DNA from: Jimgerdemannia flammicorona
Lineage: Eukaryota > Mucoromycota > Endogonomycetes > Endogonales > Endogonaceae
DNA length: 41,960 nt
Direction of reading: 5' to 3'
Assembly: GCA_003990745.1 (NCBI GenBank)
Contig: RBNI01000110.1
Location: 1-41,960, forward strand
The translations under genes and the position numbers were made by a program. The notes below the pieces were generated by a model. The model made no database searches. It worked only from the letters and a program-made list of their open reading frames with translations, and was not told the origin of the DNA. Of the stretch, positions 11,023-21,559 are shown one piece after another; positions within the stretch are counted from its first letter, which is position 1, and every line of letters starts with the position of its first letter.

Positions 11023-12315
11023 TATTATAGCCCAGCTCAATAGAGGCAAATTACAAGGTTGGGGGTTGTTGTAGTTTGGCTTAAGCCCACAGTTACTTTG
11101 TTAAAAGTAATAAAATATTCTTAGTGTTTAGCAGTATAATAGTTAAAACTAGATATCTGTGAGTGATTTTAGCAATTTTCTTATTGGGATAAGTTCTTAG
11201 ATATAGCAGTAATTATATATATAGCAGACTGGTAATTTAGTAGTTCTTCTTATGCAATTTCTACATGGCAATCTCTATATAGTATAGTGATCTCTATATA
11301 GCATAATGATCTCCAAAAGTATGCAATTTCTGCAGGACAATCTTATATAGCATGATAATCTCTATATAGCATAGTGGATTCCTTATGTATGATGATCTAG
11401 TAATTTGGTAGTTTTCTTATGTAGTTTTGGTGGACAACTTGGTTTGAGTGTAGATTCTTCTGAATTAGACTTACTGAAAATAATAACTCAGCAGTTTTTC
11501 TGGAGATATTGGGTAGTATAGATTCTTCTAAATCAGGCTTACTGAGAATTATACTGGTAGCAGATTCTTCTGAATCAGGCTCACTGGGAACAGATAGATA
11601 ACTCAGGTGTTGTGGATAACTCAGATAACTCAGATATCATATATTCTTGGCAAAGTTATATCAAAGACTGGCTTCATTTATATGGGGTTATATTATAGAC
11701 TGGCTCTACTATGAAGTTGTATCAAGAGACTGACTTGTGGTAAGGTTCCTTAAGAGATCTCTAGGAATGTGGATAACTTGGAATTGGTGGCTTATTTCTT
11801 AAGTAGAAGATTTCTCTTCAAAAGTCAGTAAAGTTCTTCCTTAAACTTTGGTGGCAAATCTTCAGGCTTATCTAACAAGTAAACCAAAAATGTAACAAAC
11901 TCTTCTTTGTATTAGAAAGTGGACTGGAGTGGAAAGGAGACTAATGCTCAATCTTTAGAGACTTTTTTGGTATTTGTATTTCAGACTAAGGTTTATTCAA
12001 TCTTATCTTTAGGGTATTTTATATATTATAGTTGCTATCTGATTGATATCTGAATAATTATAGATTTACCATTTCTGGTAATATTTGCATGTATCCATAG
12101 GACATAAGTGTATCCATAGTATATGAGTATGTCTGCAGAACATGAATATATCTACAGGACATGAGTATGTCTACTAGATATAGGTGTGTCTTTAGGATAT
12201 AAATAAACAACTCTGATTCAGCATTCTGGCTAATTATAAGTATGATGTGCATGAGTAACTATACTATGCTGAGAGTTCATGTCATCTGGCTATATTATAC
12301 TATTTGCTTGCCACA
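11023..12315 (-). repeat. Gypsy-2 3' LTR
   Basis: Read on the minus strand, the LTR starts with TGTGGC (12315) and ends near 11023, with about 1293 bp, matching the reverse complement of the gypsy-3 LTR (31890-33200) along its whole length. It contains six 19-bp tandem units (12091-12204). The boundary is confirmed by the gypsy-3 3' junction at 40764-40780, whose complement aligns to 12300-12330. The inner end (near 11023) is mutated and exact to only a few bases. Confidence 0.8.
12091..12204 (-). repeat. Six 19-bp tandem repeats in gypsy-2 LTR
   Basis: Units start at 12091, 12110, 12129, 12148, 12167 and 12186 and average about two thirds identity; for example GTATCCATAGGACATAAGT and ATATCTACAGGACATGAGT. 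The same place in the gypsy-3 LTRs has three copies of a related 19-bp unit, close to the TATA-like box. They may be promoter or RNA-structure elements of the LTR. Confidence 0.75.
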
Positions 12316-12870
12316 TCAGCCCTGAAGGATGGTCTGTCTCAGACTATTCTACAGTTATCATCCCAATAAGTATAAGCAGCTCCTGCATCTATACCTGTTC
12401 CATCATCTTCATTATCTGTACTATGATCACTCTATTCCAAAGACTCTTCTTCTTTCTTAGAAAATAGGATCTCAACTTAGTGAATGATACTGAGGTAGGT
12501 GGGTAGGGTCATTCTTTAGAGATCATTTAGGGAGAACTGGGCCTGGATTAGAGCTGAAGAGTTTTATTTATAAATTGTATATAATCTTTCTGCAGTAGTA
12601 GTATTCCTTCTGTTTAGGCCAGTGGTATTGTAGACATAGGTCAGGTCTGAGAGGGGAAGATTCTGCAATTGTTCTCCAATTGCAGAGTAGGTCTACAGCT
12701 GGTGGACCTGGAGTAGTCTCTTGGCCAGAGTGAGGTTTTCATGATGGACCTGGATTCTTTAGAGATATGTTCCATTGGGCTCTCAGAACTGTGACAGGGG
12801 AACTGGTAGAACTTGGAGAGAACTGAGAACAAGAGTCTGGAGGCAGTTGTCAATTCTCTGGTTCATAGTG
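12316..12870 (-). pseudogene. Gypsy-2 ORF3 (post-integrase ORF)
   Basis: On the minus strand this region translates to a protein closely similar to gypsy-3 ORF3 (40220-40735). Shared stretches include NCLQTL, LPVPL, HENL and RLLQVHQL, and the acidic end (EEESLE, DNEDDGTGIDA, YWDDN). Both copies even share a TGA after the QF dipeptide. Function is unknown; it sits where env lies in errantiviruses but I see no signal peptide or membrane segment. Several further stops are present. Confidence 0.6.
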
Positions 12871-13950
12871 GGGGAGATATATCTTAAGGCAGTTGATGTA
12901 TACTGGTGTCCTGAGAGTTCATTCATCTATGTTTCTTAAATAGATGCTGGTTCCTCTGATGTTGTGTACAAGGTAAGGTCCTTCTCATTTGGGCTCCAGT
13001 TTGGTGGTAAGTTTGTTTCAATCATACTTCTTCAAACTAGTACTTGATCTCCAATCTTGATCTCCTGATCTTTCTGCTTCTGGTCATAGTACTTCTTTTA
13101 TCTTTCTTGGGCTTTGATAATCTGAGCTTGAGCTTGATTATGTAACTGTTCTGCCTTCTTGAGGAGGTCTCTGAGATTCTCATAGTCAGTAGTTCTGGTT
13201 CTTTTAGCAAATATTATTTTGAATAACTTTTGTTTAGTAGAGATACAGCAGGGGTGTTCTAGATTTCCCATAAGATCTCAGATAAGCAGAGGTCCCAGTT
13301 GGTAGGATTGACTTGGGCAAGTTCTTTCTTGATGGTCTGGTTCATTCTTTCTGTCATGTCATTGGTCTAGGGGTGGTATGATATGATTCATTTGAGATAG
13401 ATCTTGTAAATTCAGACATAACTTGTAATTATATTATTGATGAATTCTGTACCTCAGTCAGAGATAAGTTCTTCTGGGGGTCCATATCTGAGTGTAAGTC
13501 TATGGAGATGGCTTACAATGGTTAAGACATCTGCAATTTCTATTGAAAAAGCCTCAGACCACTTAGTCAGATGTTCTATAAATATAAGATATACTTGTTT
13601 CTTCTTAGTATAACTGGTAGGGATCCAATTACATCTACTCCCTATCTCTAAAGGATGTTGTCTAGTGGTATGATTGGTTGTAGTGGTGCTTGATGGTTCT
13701 TCCTTCCTTGGTACTTCTGGCAGGTATCACATTTCTTGAGTATATTCTGGACTTGAGTTCTAAGGTTGGGCCAATATTGATATATTGTTCACAGCTTTTC
13801 TTCTATATTTACCTGTCCTTGGTGGGCTTTTTGATATTCTTTTCAGATGAGATCTTCTTGTGCCTTGATGGTCTGAGAAGCTTTCTTTATAGTATAGTTC
13901 CTTAGGACATCCTTCTTCTAGTTCATTAGAGCTGGCAGAAAAGTACATCA
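12871..13950 (-). pseudogene. int: Gypsy-2 integrase
   Basis: Minus-strand homologue of the gypsy-3 integrase. Landmarks are the N-terminal zinc-binding region (about 13690-13850), the first catalytic Asp segment (GVDVI-like, near 13635), the second Asp segment with TEF (near 13440-13470), and the GPY/F-type segment near 12960-12990. It inserts element cDNA into chromosomes. No chromodomain follows. The frame differs from that of the preceding RNase H, as in gypsy-3. Many stops. Confidence 0.75.
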
Positions 13951-14420
13951 ATATTGTTGTGAGCTTTCCCTACTTTATAGATAATGGTGATTTTGTAATC
14001 CTAAAGGATAAGGATCTAGTGGACTAGGATTTCAGTAGGTTTCTTATAGTTGAATAGCTATTTGAGGGCTGTATAGTCTATGATCAGAGTGAATTTTTTT
14101 CTGATAAGGTAATGCTTAAACAGAGTGACTGCTATTTGACTGCAAGATATTCCAGTTTGGTGCTGCCATAGTTTATCTGCTGCTGATTGATAGCTCAGCT
14201 TGCATAAGCTATCATATAATATTATTGGTCAGATCCTTCTTAGGCTAGAACTGCTCCTAGGCTATCTTGGAAGTATCTGTATATAAGATGAATGGCTTCT
14301 GTAGATTGGAGTACATAAGGACTGATGCTGTAGTCATGCAGTTCTTGAGTTCTTTGAAGACTTTCTCTTGCAATTCCATCTATTTGTAAGATACTCCTTT
14401 CTTGAGAAGGATTTGAATTG
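13951..14420 (-). pseudogene. rnh: Gypsy-2 RNase H
   Basis: Minus-strand RNase H with the ILYTDTSKD-type start of the domain near 14235-14285, matching ILYTDASKD in gypsy-3 (38791). The end reads NNIDVLFCQL then a stop, the counterpart of the conserved ADALSR-type terminus. It would degrade RNA in RNA/DNA hybrids during reverse transcription. Broken by stops. Confidence 0.75.
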
Positions 14421-15345
14421 GGGCAGTAATTTGGACAAAGTTCTTGATAAACCTTCTGTAGTAGGATAATAGTATCAGGAATAAGAGGGTTTCCTTTTGG
14501 GGTCTTGGGTATTGGCCAATTGTTGATCTTCTCAGTTTTCTTTGAGTCTATATAGATTCCTCTTTCAAAACTATAAATCCAAGGAATTCAAGTTTCTGTT
14601 TTTCAAAATAGTATTACTTAGTATTGAGTCTTAGGTAGTTCTTGCAGATGAGCTTGAAGAATTCTTCTAGATGATATAGGTATTCTCTGAAATTTGCTGA
14701 ATAGATGTTGGAATCATCTATGTATACAATCAGGCAGTAGTGGATTAGGGGGGCATAGACCAAATTCATCATTCTCTGGAAGATGAGAGGTGTATTGCAG
14801 AGTCCAAAGGGTATTCAGAGGTATTCAAACAGTTTTCCTAGAGTAAGAAAGGCTGTCTTTTGAATGTCTTTTGGATCTATGGGGACCTCATGAAATCCTG
14901 CAAAAAGGTCCATACTGCTGAAGTATCTGGTATCTTATAACTGGTCCAAGAGGTCATCAATTCTGAGCAAAGGATAGACATCCTTTTCAGTGACTGAATT
15001 GAGTTTCCTGTAATCTATGCAGAGTCTCCATCCTCCTTTCTTTGGTACAATAAGTATAGGACTGACCCAAGGGCTGGTTAAGGGTCAGATGACTCCATTG
15101 TCTAAGAGTTCTTGAATATGCTCCTTTTCAAATATCTTTAGGTGATGGGGTATTCTATAGGGTTTCTGTTGGATGGGTGTTATATTTTCTATATTTATAC
15201 TGTAGTGATATGATGGGTTATATGGTAGGTTGCCATAATTAGTAGTGAAGATATCTTGATATTTGTTGAGAAGCTCTACTAGTTGTTGCTGTTGCTGGGG
15301 TATCAATTCTTCTCCAATGTTGGTGGAAGACTTCACTATCTCCTA
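14421..15345 (-). pseudogene. rt: Gypsy-2 reverse transcriptase
   Basis: The N-terminal part is open (15085-15336: IGEELIPQQQQQLVELLNKY, IPHHLK, ELLDNGVI). The catalytic YIDDS box is encoded around 14715, and the PFGLCN region near 14800-14820. It is collinear with gypsy-3 RT. The RT frame is offset from the preceding linker frame in both copies. Stops of the TAG/TGA/TAA type interrupt it at least six times. Confidence 0.8.
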
Positions 15346-15700
15346 GATTGCAGAGGGGCCTTTCCTTTCTTCTGGGACCTTTTACCATTTCCTGATAAGT
15401 TTAGTTCATAAACTTCTTGATGAGTTCAGTTGAGAAAAGGCACTAGGTGTCCTATGATGGTTTCATTTGGCAAAATGATGGTTTCCCAACTTTGGTTGAT
15501 TGCTCATGAGTGTACTGGGTTCATCTCATCAGAGAATGTGTATCCTCCTATGTCCAGATTTAGGATATCTTCATTGGATTCAAAGAAGAGGTTTCTGGGG
15601 TCAGGTGGTAAAAATATTTCGAAGATGGTTTGCTCTCCAGGCTCCAGGATGAGATTCTTGTACAGTTTAACTGGTTGGCAGTATACTTGCTTGCTGGAGA
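15346..15700 (-). pseudogene. pol: Gypsy-2 pol linker between dUTPase and RT
   Basis: An open minus-strand frame (15504-15704) contains KNLILEPGEQTIFEIF, PPDPRNLFF and YTFSDEMNPVHS, closely matching gypsy-3 at 37415-37570. This beta-rich segment resembles the pre-RT linker of many gypsy Pol proteins. A 4-base insertion (CAAG repeat) relative to gypsy-3 lies near 15690. Confidence 0.7.
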
Positions 15701-16125
15701 ACATTCCTCTTGAGGTAATTCACTTGAAGGAGGTGTACTTTCTTCTTGGCTGAGCTTCTAAATCCTTTGGCTTGTCTTGTTCCTTCTGTTAGTTCAGAGA
15801 CTTCTTATAATTGTGGAGTCTTGACTTTTATAAAGACTCCTTGGACAATCTTCTGTCCACTCATAATTCAGTACTATTCTGTACTACTGTTGTATAGAAT
15901 GATCTTAATTTCGCCTGTATATCCTGAGTCAATGGTTTCTCCTTCTATAGTTATTCCTTGTCTGATGAGTCCAGATCTTGAGGTCAGTTGAATGTAAGTT
16001 CCTTGAGGTGGCCGCATAGCTAGTCCAGTTCTGATCATGAATGTTCTTCCAGGCTTAATGGATTCATTCTCCAGACTGTGAAGATTATATTCTATATCTT
16101 CTGGGTGAGCTTTGGTTGGGGGTTT
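15701..16125 (-). pseudogene. dut: Gypsy-2 dUTPase domain
   Basis: Minus-strand translation shows the five dUTPase motifs in order: EYNLHS (motif 1, about 16095), SRSGL (motif 2, about 15985), TIDSGYTGEIK with ILYNSS (motif 3, about 15935), the GQKI-type motif 4, and TRQAKGFRSS (motif 5, about 15760, first Gly of GFGS mutated to Arg). Motifs 1 to 3 are in one continuous frame here, whereas gypsy-3 has a frameshift between motifs 2 and 3. Trimeric dUTPases hydrolyse dUTP to dUMP and limit uracil incorporation during cDNA synthesis. Confidence 0.8.
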
Positions 16126-17300
16126 GGCCTTGGGATATAGCAGGACATACTGGACAACATTCTTGCTGAGTTCAGGCTGTCCTTAGACTGAAGCTTCACT
16201 AGCAGAGAGCCTCCAGACTCTGAGGTTGAGGTGTAGCCATTGGGCTCCTGTAGAGGGGTCTTAGAGATAGTTGATTCCTCTTCTTTCTATAGGGTCTAGG
16301 GCTTCCATGAAGTTGGTGGCATCTTCTGCCCATCCTTAGCAGGTTGTATATCTAATGAGAGCTAGAATGACTTCTCCTAAATTATAGATCTTAAGGGTCC
16401 TTCTTTCTGGCTTCTTTGTTTGGCTTTTTTAAATCTGACCTCTATTATCTCCTCTCTTCAAGGTGTGGATTGCAATATCATAACTGAGGTGGATCTTCTG
16501 GTGTCTGCAATCTCAGCAGTCTGGGTGTCTTCTATAGTTACAATATCCCATTACTTGAAAATGCTATTTCTGATTGTTGATCTCTTGTTGTCTTAGGAAT
16601 CTGTATCCATCTTAGTCATAAGTTGGGAGAAGAGTGGACAAGGAGTATACTTCTGTTTGGGTGAAGAGATCTTATCCTCTAAATCGACTTTATAACTTAG
16701 TAATAACTTCTTGGAAGATAGTTGACTATGTAACTATAGTCAGAGTTTCTGATCTTTGAGGTCTCTCTGATTGAGTAGATGGCACTGATAGCAGTAGTCT
16801 TGGGAAGAGTGGAAGACCATTTGGTATAGATATCTTCCTAGCCAAAAAGCCCTTTCTTGATGAGTTTCTTTCTTAGAAATAATGGGAATTATACTGGGTC
16901 CTTCCTCAATATTTCAGTGGTCATTGTTTTTGGATAGTGTCCAGTAATGGTCATCCCAGGAGATGAGTTCAGAGACCTCTTCTTCTTTGGGTACTTCTTG
17001 TTCAGAAACCTCCTGTTTAGGGGCTTTTTCTTCCTCAGATGATTCTTGATTACAAATTGCTTATATGTACTTCTACAGCTTTAGCTACAGGTGTCTCTGA
17101 GATATATCTGTATTTCTTCTTCTTTCTTCTGCACTCAGGGCAGGCTGTGCTAGGTGAATTCCTTGTCTCAATGATCTTAGAGGAGTGCTTGGAGCATTTG
17201 TATCTCTTGAGGCAGATAGGGCATCCTTTGATTTCTCCTACAATAGCTCCAATAGTAATGGAGATAGTGTTCTGGCCCACACATTGTCTTCTGGCCTGTC
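16126..17300 (-). pseudogene. pol: Gypsy-2 Cys/His-rich region between protease and dUTPase
   Basis: Three small Cys/His modules match gypsy-3: GCPICLKRYKC followed by TACPEC (17050-17280 frame), DYCYQCHL (about 16765-16800), and GYCNYRRHPDC with DCRHQKIH (about 16495-16550). Spacing of the Cys residues is preserved although flanking codons are mutated. They may bind zinc and nucleic acid. I know of no standard gypsy domain of this layout at this position. Confidence 0.6.
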
Positions 17301-17429
17301 ATCTATCAGATTAATTTATGGATTGAGTCTGGGATTAATTCCATCTTTGGATTCTTCTTCCTCTTCTATGGTAGATCCTTCACTATTGGTATATTCTTCC
17401 TAGATTGTGACCTTCTTCTTCTTCTTTGA

Positions 17430-17830
17430 TTGCTCATAGCTGGTCATCTTAACTCTGTACTTCTTGCCTTAGTAGTCAAACTTGAGTACTTGTTGACCAA
17501 TATCAACAACTGCATTCATTTCCTTCATCCAGTTAGTGACAAGGATTATGTCATAGGTGACAGTTTAGTGATGACAGTTTTTGGAATAGAGAATTGAATG
17601 TGTCTGGGAGAGATGGTGATATTTCATACTTCCCCAAGGGGTTGAGTTCAGGCTCCATCTGCTACTATGATGCTGAGATTGGATGGTCTATCAATGGACC
17701 ATTGAAGGGTATCTAGGAATTATTTAGCAATAACACAGATAGCTGCTTCTGTGTCCATGAGAATTTTCGCCTTTTGTCCTCTAATATCTCCATATAAGTA
17801 GGTGCTGACATGTCTCTCTGCAGCTTGGAT
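17430..17830 (-). pseudogene. pro: Gypsy-2 aspartic protease
   Basis: Minus-strand sequence around 17725-17765 encodes KILMDTEAAICVIAK, the counterpart of KILIDTGAAVCIIAK in gypsy-3; the DTG Gly is Glu here. Downstream the frame is collinear with gypsy-3 35330-35780. Inactive by loss of the catalytic loop Gly and by stops. Confidence 0.75.
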
Positions 17831-19154
17831 AGGTGTGGGAGCAGGTTCTTGCTGTGAAATGAGGACCCAGCCAGTTCTAGACCTAGTTGTCCTCAGCAAT
17901 TTGTTTTAAACTCCAGCTGGTATCAGTTGTAGGAACTACAGAAGAGGGACTTCTATCTTGACTTCTTGAATCTTCTACTAAACTTTATTGTAGATATCTC
18001 TGGACATAGTTTTCAGGGTGTACTTCTTCTTGGGCTTTGGGGTAGTAGATTCCTGTTCTTCTTGCTCTATTTCTTCATCTTCTAGTAATAGTTCATTTGT
18101 CTTGGAGGCAAAAGGTAAGAGAGTCTAGGGAGGTGTTTTCTACTTATTCTTCTTTATATTCTTCATCTTCTTCTTAGATAATTCTTCTGCTGATAGTCCT
18201 GGATGGCCTTCCAACAGGTCTCTTCCTTTTCTCTGCTACGTAGACTATTTTTCAGATGGTAACTTTGGTAGGGTATAAGTTTAGATCACTGTAGTCTTCA
18301 CTGTTGCTTGCTTCTTCAAAATTTTCGATAGGATGGGCTTCAGTCTTCTTGTACTGAGTATCATTCCTTCGATTTGATGATTCTGAGTCTCTTTGGTCAA
18401 TTTTTTTGTTATCACATTTAGTGGCATAGTATTCAAATTATCTATAGTAGAAGTATTGGACTTGGCCTCTATCTTAGACAGGATATCTTCTTTCCTCTTG
18501 CTGGTAGTTCCTGTTATCTCTTGGTGGATAACCTTGGCTCCTCTGAGGTGGGTATCCTCTGTTGTCTTGATAACTCTGATTTTCACATATGGTGAGTTTT
18601 TCAAGCTGTCCAATCAATCTGTCTAACTTGGAACTAAGGTCTTATATTTCTCTCCTGTCCTTCTTTCCTTCCTTGGCTAGTCTTCTTTCTTCAGATCTTT
18701 CTTATTCTTAAAGGAGTCCTTGTAGGGCTTTGACCAGGATATCTTCTTTATTATCCTTATTGTTATGATCACTCTAGGTAGTTCCTTGTCTAATATTAAA
18801 GAATCCTTGGGCTGTATCTATCTGCTCTTCAGACCTTCTGATGTCCAGGATGTAGACATACTGGGCAATGTTCAGGGGAATTCCATTCATAAAGGTCATT
18901 AGACCTATGATGTCTTGGTTGGTGGCATTAAACCCAGCTGTATATATTCTCTTTTAGATTCTTGTAAAGAAGGCTCTGGGTGATTCTCCAAGATTCATCT
19001 TCATCTCAATGATAGATTCTTGAGTATTGTGGCAGGTTTCATTTCCTGCATACTTTTCAATAAGTCAGTAGACCATGGCTACATATTTTAGCTCATAGGA
19101 TGCTGCTGCTTATATTTGTACTACCAGTTCTGAGTGTGGGTCATTTGTTATTAT
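17831..19154 (-). pseudogene. gag: Gypsy-2 gag, C-terminal part with AT-hook motif
   Basis: This contains the later capsid region, a decayed zinc knuckle (about 18415-18460; Cys and His codons changed to Tyr), an acidic stretch EEASNSEDYSDL in the same frame (about 18275-18310), and then KRKRPVGRPSR (about 18200-18235). GRP flanked by basic residues is the AT-hook core, a minor-groove binder of AT-rich DNA. In this copy the frame from the knuckle region to the acidic stretch is continuous, unlike gypsy-3, which has a local frameshift. The protein is cut on its N-terminal side by copia-1. Confidence 0.7.
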
Positions 19155-19300
19155 TGAAATATGTAGGTTACAACTCGATATATGGTGGTGCAGCCTTTCT
19201 TGACTACGTCATCATGTAAACATCACTAATTGCCACATGTAAAAGCATGTGAGGATTAGCAATAAACAGCACACTTCCCCTCCATTCCAAGTATTCCACA
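19155..19300 (+). repeat. Copia-1 5' LTR
   Basis: Starts TGAAATATGTAGG and ends GTATTCCACA. It aligns to 24759-24905 with roughly ten differences, several at CpG sites where this copy has TG or CA. AATAAA occurs within AGCAATAAACA near 19260. Confidence 0.9.
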
Positions 19301-19302
19301 AC

Positions 19303-19318
19303 ATAGGTTATGAGCCCC
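19303..19318 (+). promoter_or_regulatory. Copia-1 primer-binding site, tRNA-iMet anticodon-arm type
   Basis: GGTTATGAGCCC (19306-19317) is the exact complement of GGGCTCATAACC, the anticodon-arm sequence of eukaryotic initiator tRNA-Met. It lies a few bases after the LTR. Drosophila copia and yeast Ty5 use such a half-tRNA primer rather than the tRNA 3' end. Confidence 0.75.
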
Positions 19319-19369
19319 AGTTAGCAGCTATACACCCCTCTAACACATATGCTACACTACGCTATACAA

Positions 19370-20500
19370 TGGCTACTAGTTCAAGTAGTGCTAGCAGCAT
19401 GCCGCCAAGTTCTGGTAATACGAACACAAACACAGCCAGAACAGGTTTCGCTTCCATGATGATGAACATTCCGGTAGTGGTGCCAATGTCAATGGTAAAG
19501 AGGATGATTCCTGTCTTTGACGGTAAGGACTACACCATATGGGCGTACCATATGAAGAATCTCCTAGAAGAATGTGGTTTGGAGGACTACTGGAAGCCAC
19601 AGGTACAAGTAACGACATATGACGCTGCAAAAGATCACAAAGCACTAAGGGAGATTATGTTCACTCTTTCGAATGCACAAATGAAGCTGGTAATCAATGC
19701 TATGATGGCAAATGAAGCCTGGGAGATTTTACGCAATCACCATCAACAGGCATCCGCGTCAAACAGATTCCACTTAAAGGTGCAACTATTCAATCTTTGA
19801 ATTAAGTCCAAGGAGAGCATCTGGGACTATGTCAATCAAGTCAACGAGCTGGCGAATCAAGTGAATTCCCTTACATCTATGCTGGCAGACACCATCAAGG
19901 ATGAAGACAAGGTCCTGGCTCTTATACGAGGCCTTCCCGAAGCATACAACATGGTTGTCGCTGCTATGAGGGAGTCTGGCAAATTATCAGATTATAAGCA
20001 CGTCATCACAAGCCTTTTAAATGAGGAAACAAGGCTAGGCAGCAACAATGCCAATGAGGAATATAATGAGAAAGCATTCTACAGCGGAGCACATGGATGA
20101 GGCAAAGGCAAGCCGAACAAAGGTCGAGGCCAGCAACTCGAGAAATTCGATGGTAAATGCTTTTACTGTAATAAGCATGGATATCGTGAGCAGGACTGCA
20201 ACCGCAAGAAGAAGGAAAAGGGTGGCCAACAGCAAGGACAATGGCAGGCAAACACGGTGGATGCCAACAATGAAAACAGCGGTGGTGGAGGTCTATTCTT
20301 TGCAGAAGCAGCAACCTATCCATATGCAGAAACCATTGAAATAGGAGGAAATTCAGAACCAACCGCCAGTTCCACCAATGCCAGTTGCAGATGTAATTCC
20401 ACCAGTTCGACATCTACAAATCCTGGTCAACAAAACACTTTTCAGACAGCGAAAAATGGTGATGTCAATGTCGGCACCAGCGCAAATGTAAGCTATATGC
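19370..20500 (+). pseudogene. gag: Copia-1 Gag region with zinc knuckle
   Basis: The start at ATG 19370 fits family length; an in-frame ATG at 19249 lies inside the LTR and is less likely. The N-terminus is Ser-rich, then the copia Gag core follows: IPVFDGKDYTIWAYHMKNLL (19509), LVINAMMANEAWEIL (19690), KESIWDYVNQVNELANQV (19810) and IRGLPEAYNMVV (19926). A CCHC knuckle CFYCNKHGYREQDC lies at about 20160-20202. TGA stops occur at 19798 and 20098 where relatives commonly have Arg. Gag builds the virus-like particle and binds element RNA. Confidence 0.85.
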
Positions 20501-20602
20501 CGAACAGTACTTATATATACAGCGAAGAGGTCTGGCTCATGGATTCGGGTGCAATACAGCATATGATAGCTCACCGGGAGTGGTTCTCTACGTACAAGAA
20601 GT

Positions 20603-20619
20603 TCGAGCATCCCATACCT
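20603..20619 (+). repeat. 17-bp target duplication, left copy
   Basis: TCGAGCATCCCATACCT here is identical to 21288-21304 and belongs to the copia-1 protease gene. It brackets the minisatellite-tailed insertion. Confidence 0.9.
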
Positions 20620-21079
20620 GTTTTGCCTATCTTGCCCATGTTGCCTATCTTGTCTTGCCCGTATTGCCCATCTTGCCTACTTTGCCAGTCTTGCCCTGTT
20701 GTTTTGCCCATTTTGCCTGTCTTGCCCATGTTGCCCATCTTGCCATCTTGCCCATGTTGTCTATCTTGCCTGTTTTGCCAGTCTTGCCCATGTCATTTTG
20801 CCCATTTTGCCCATCTTGCCCATGTTGCCCATCTTGCCCATGTCGCCCGTCTTGCCATCTTGCCCATATTGCCCATCTTGCCCGTTTTGCCTATTTTGCC
20901 CATCTTGCCCATCTTGCCCGTCTTGCCCATCTTACCTGTGTCGTTTTGCTGGTTTTGCCCATCTTGCCCATGTTGCCTGTCTTGCCATCTTGCCCGTCTT
21001 GCCCGTCTCACCCATGTTGTCCATGTTACCCATGTTGCCCATGTTGCCCATCTTATCTGTGTCGTTTTGCCCATCTTGC
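20620..21079. repeat. Degenerate 9-bp minisatellite
   Basis: The plus-strand unit is TTGCCCATC, with variants TTGCCCATG, TTGCCTATC, TTGCCCGTC and an interspersed GTTTTGCC, about 50 units. Because 9 is divisible by 3, each frame gives a 3-residue periodic peptide (LPI, AHL or CPS types; minus strand GKM-type). Longer subrepeats begin with GTCGTTTTGC-like segments near 20700, 20790, 20940 and 21060, suggesting partial higher-order duplication. Confidence 0.9.
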
Positions 21080-21287
21080 CCCGAAATTCTTGAAATCCTT
21101 GTAACTTGCTGAAACTAGAAGCTATGGCTACACCGAAAAGACCAGATGGGACTCCTATACTTAAGAGATGAGGTACACCTGTCAGTGCTCCTTGGAGCCT
21201 ATATTTGTGGCCTCCAAAACTTGAGAAGCTCACCATCCTAGTGGCTTAGATGCGGAGCCAACTGTTTGGTCTGAGTGAAAGGTCCTG
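20620..21287 (-). mobile_element. SINE-like insertion with 9-bp minisatellite tail
   Basis: This 668-bp insertion has perfect 17-bp target duplications, as left by LINE-type reverse transcription. Read on the minus strand it starts with a unique 208-bp head (21287 to 21080, beginning CAGGACCTTTC) and ends in about 460 bp of tandem GATGGGCAA-like units. The order, a unique head and then a repeat tail, fits a non-autonomous retroposon on the minus strand. I find no convincing tRNA-type A and B boxes in the head, so Pol III transcription is not shown. A minus-strand frame (20793-21236) runs through head and repeats, but the repeat alone keeps frames open. Confidence 0.7.
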
Positions 21288-21304
21288 TCGAGCATCCCAT
21301 ACCT
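21288..21304 (+). repeat. 17-bp target duplication, right copy
   Basis: Identical to 20603-20619; copia-1 coding sequence continues directly. Confidence 0.9.
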
Positions 21305-21559
21305 ATCAAGCTAGGTGATAATAACATCATTTATGCTCAAGGGAAAGGCAACATAGGCATACATCTATATGGAAATGTTGATGAACCTTCAGGCACCTTC
21401 ATGGATGTACTATATGTTCAAGATATAGGCAAGAACCTCTTCTCGATAGGCTGGATGATGGCTCGCGGGGACAAAGGAGTAAATATACACCCGAATGGTG
21501 TAACGGTAATCAATCTGAAGAACAATAAAGAGTTAATGTATACATCGAAAAAGGGGAAT

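Larger units (their letters stand above)
20503..21500 (+). pseudogene. pro: Copia-1 aspartic protease, split by insertion
   Basis: VWLMDSGAIQHMIAHREWF (20530-20586) is the copia protease active site with DSG. The domain is interrupted at residues corresponding to EHPIP by the 668-bp insertion. It resumes after 21304 with IKLGDNNIIYAQGKGNIGI, then DVLYVQDIGKNLFSIG (about 21405-21452). Removing the insertion and one 17-bp duplicate (685 bases, which is 1 modulo 3) joins frame 1 to frame 2 exactly, so the gene was open here before the insertion. Confidence 0.85.

Noticed and set aside
18281..18613. 110-codon minus-strand ORF as a separate gene
   Set aside because: It is an out-of-frame reading of gypsy-2 gag; the same shadow frame exists in gypsy-3 at 34268-34546.
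20620..21079. CRISPR-like array
   Set aside because: The repeats are 9 bp, contiguous and degenerate, without spacers.
20257..21112. Long ORFs over the minisatellite (plus-strand and minus-strand, up to 278 codons) as protein genes
   Set aside because: The 9-bp unit has no stop in several frames, so open frames arise in many registers; the peptides are simple 3-residue repeats.
21080..21287. tRNA-derived SINE head
   Set aside because: No convincing A-box and B-box pair at proper spacing; the origin of the head is left open.
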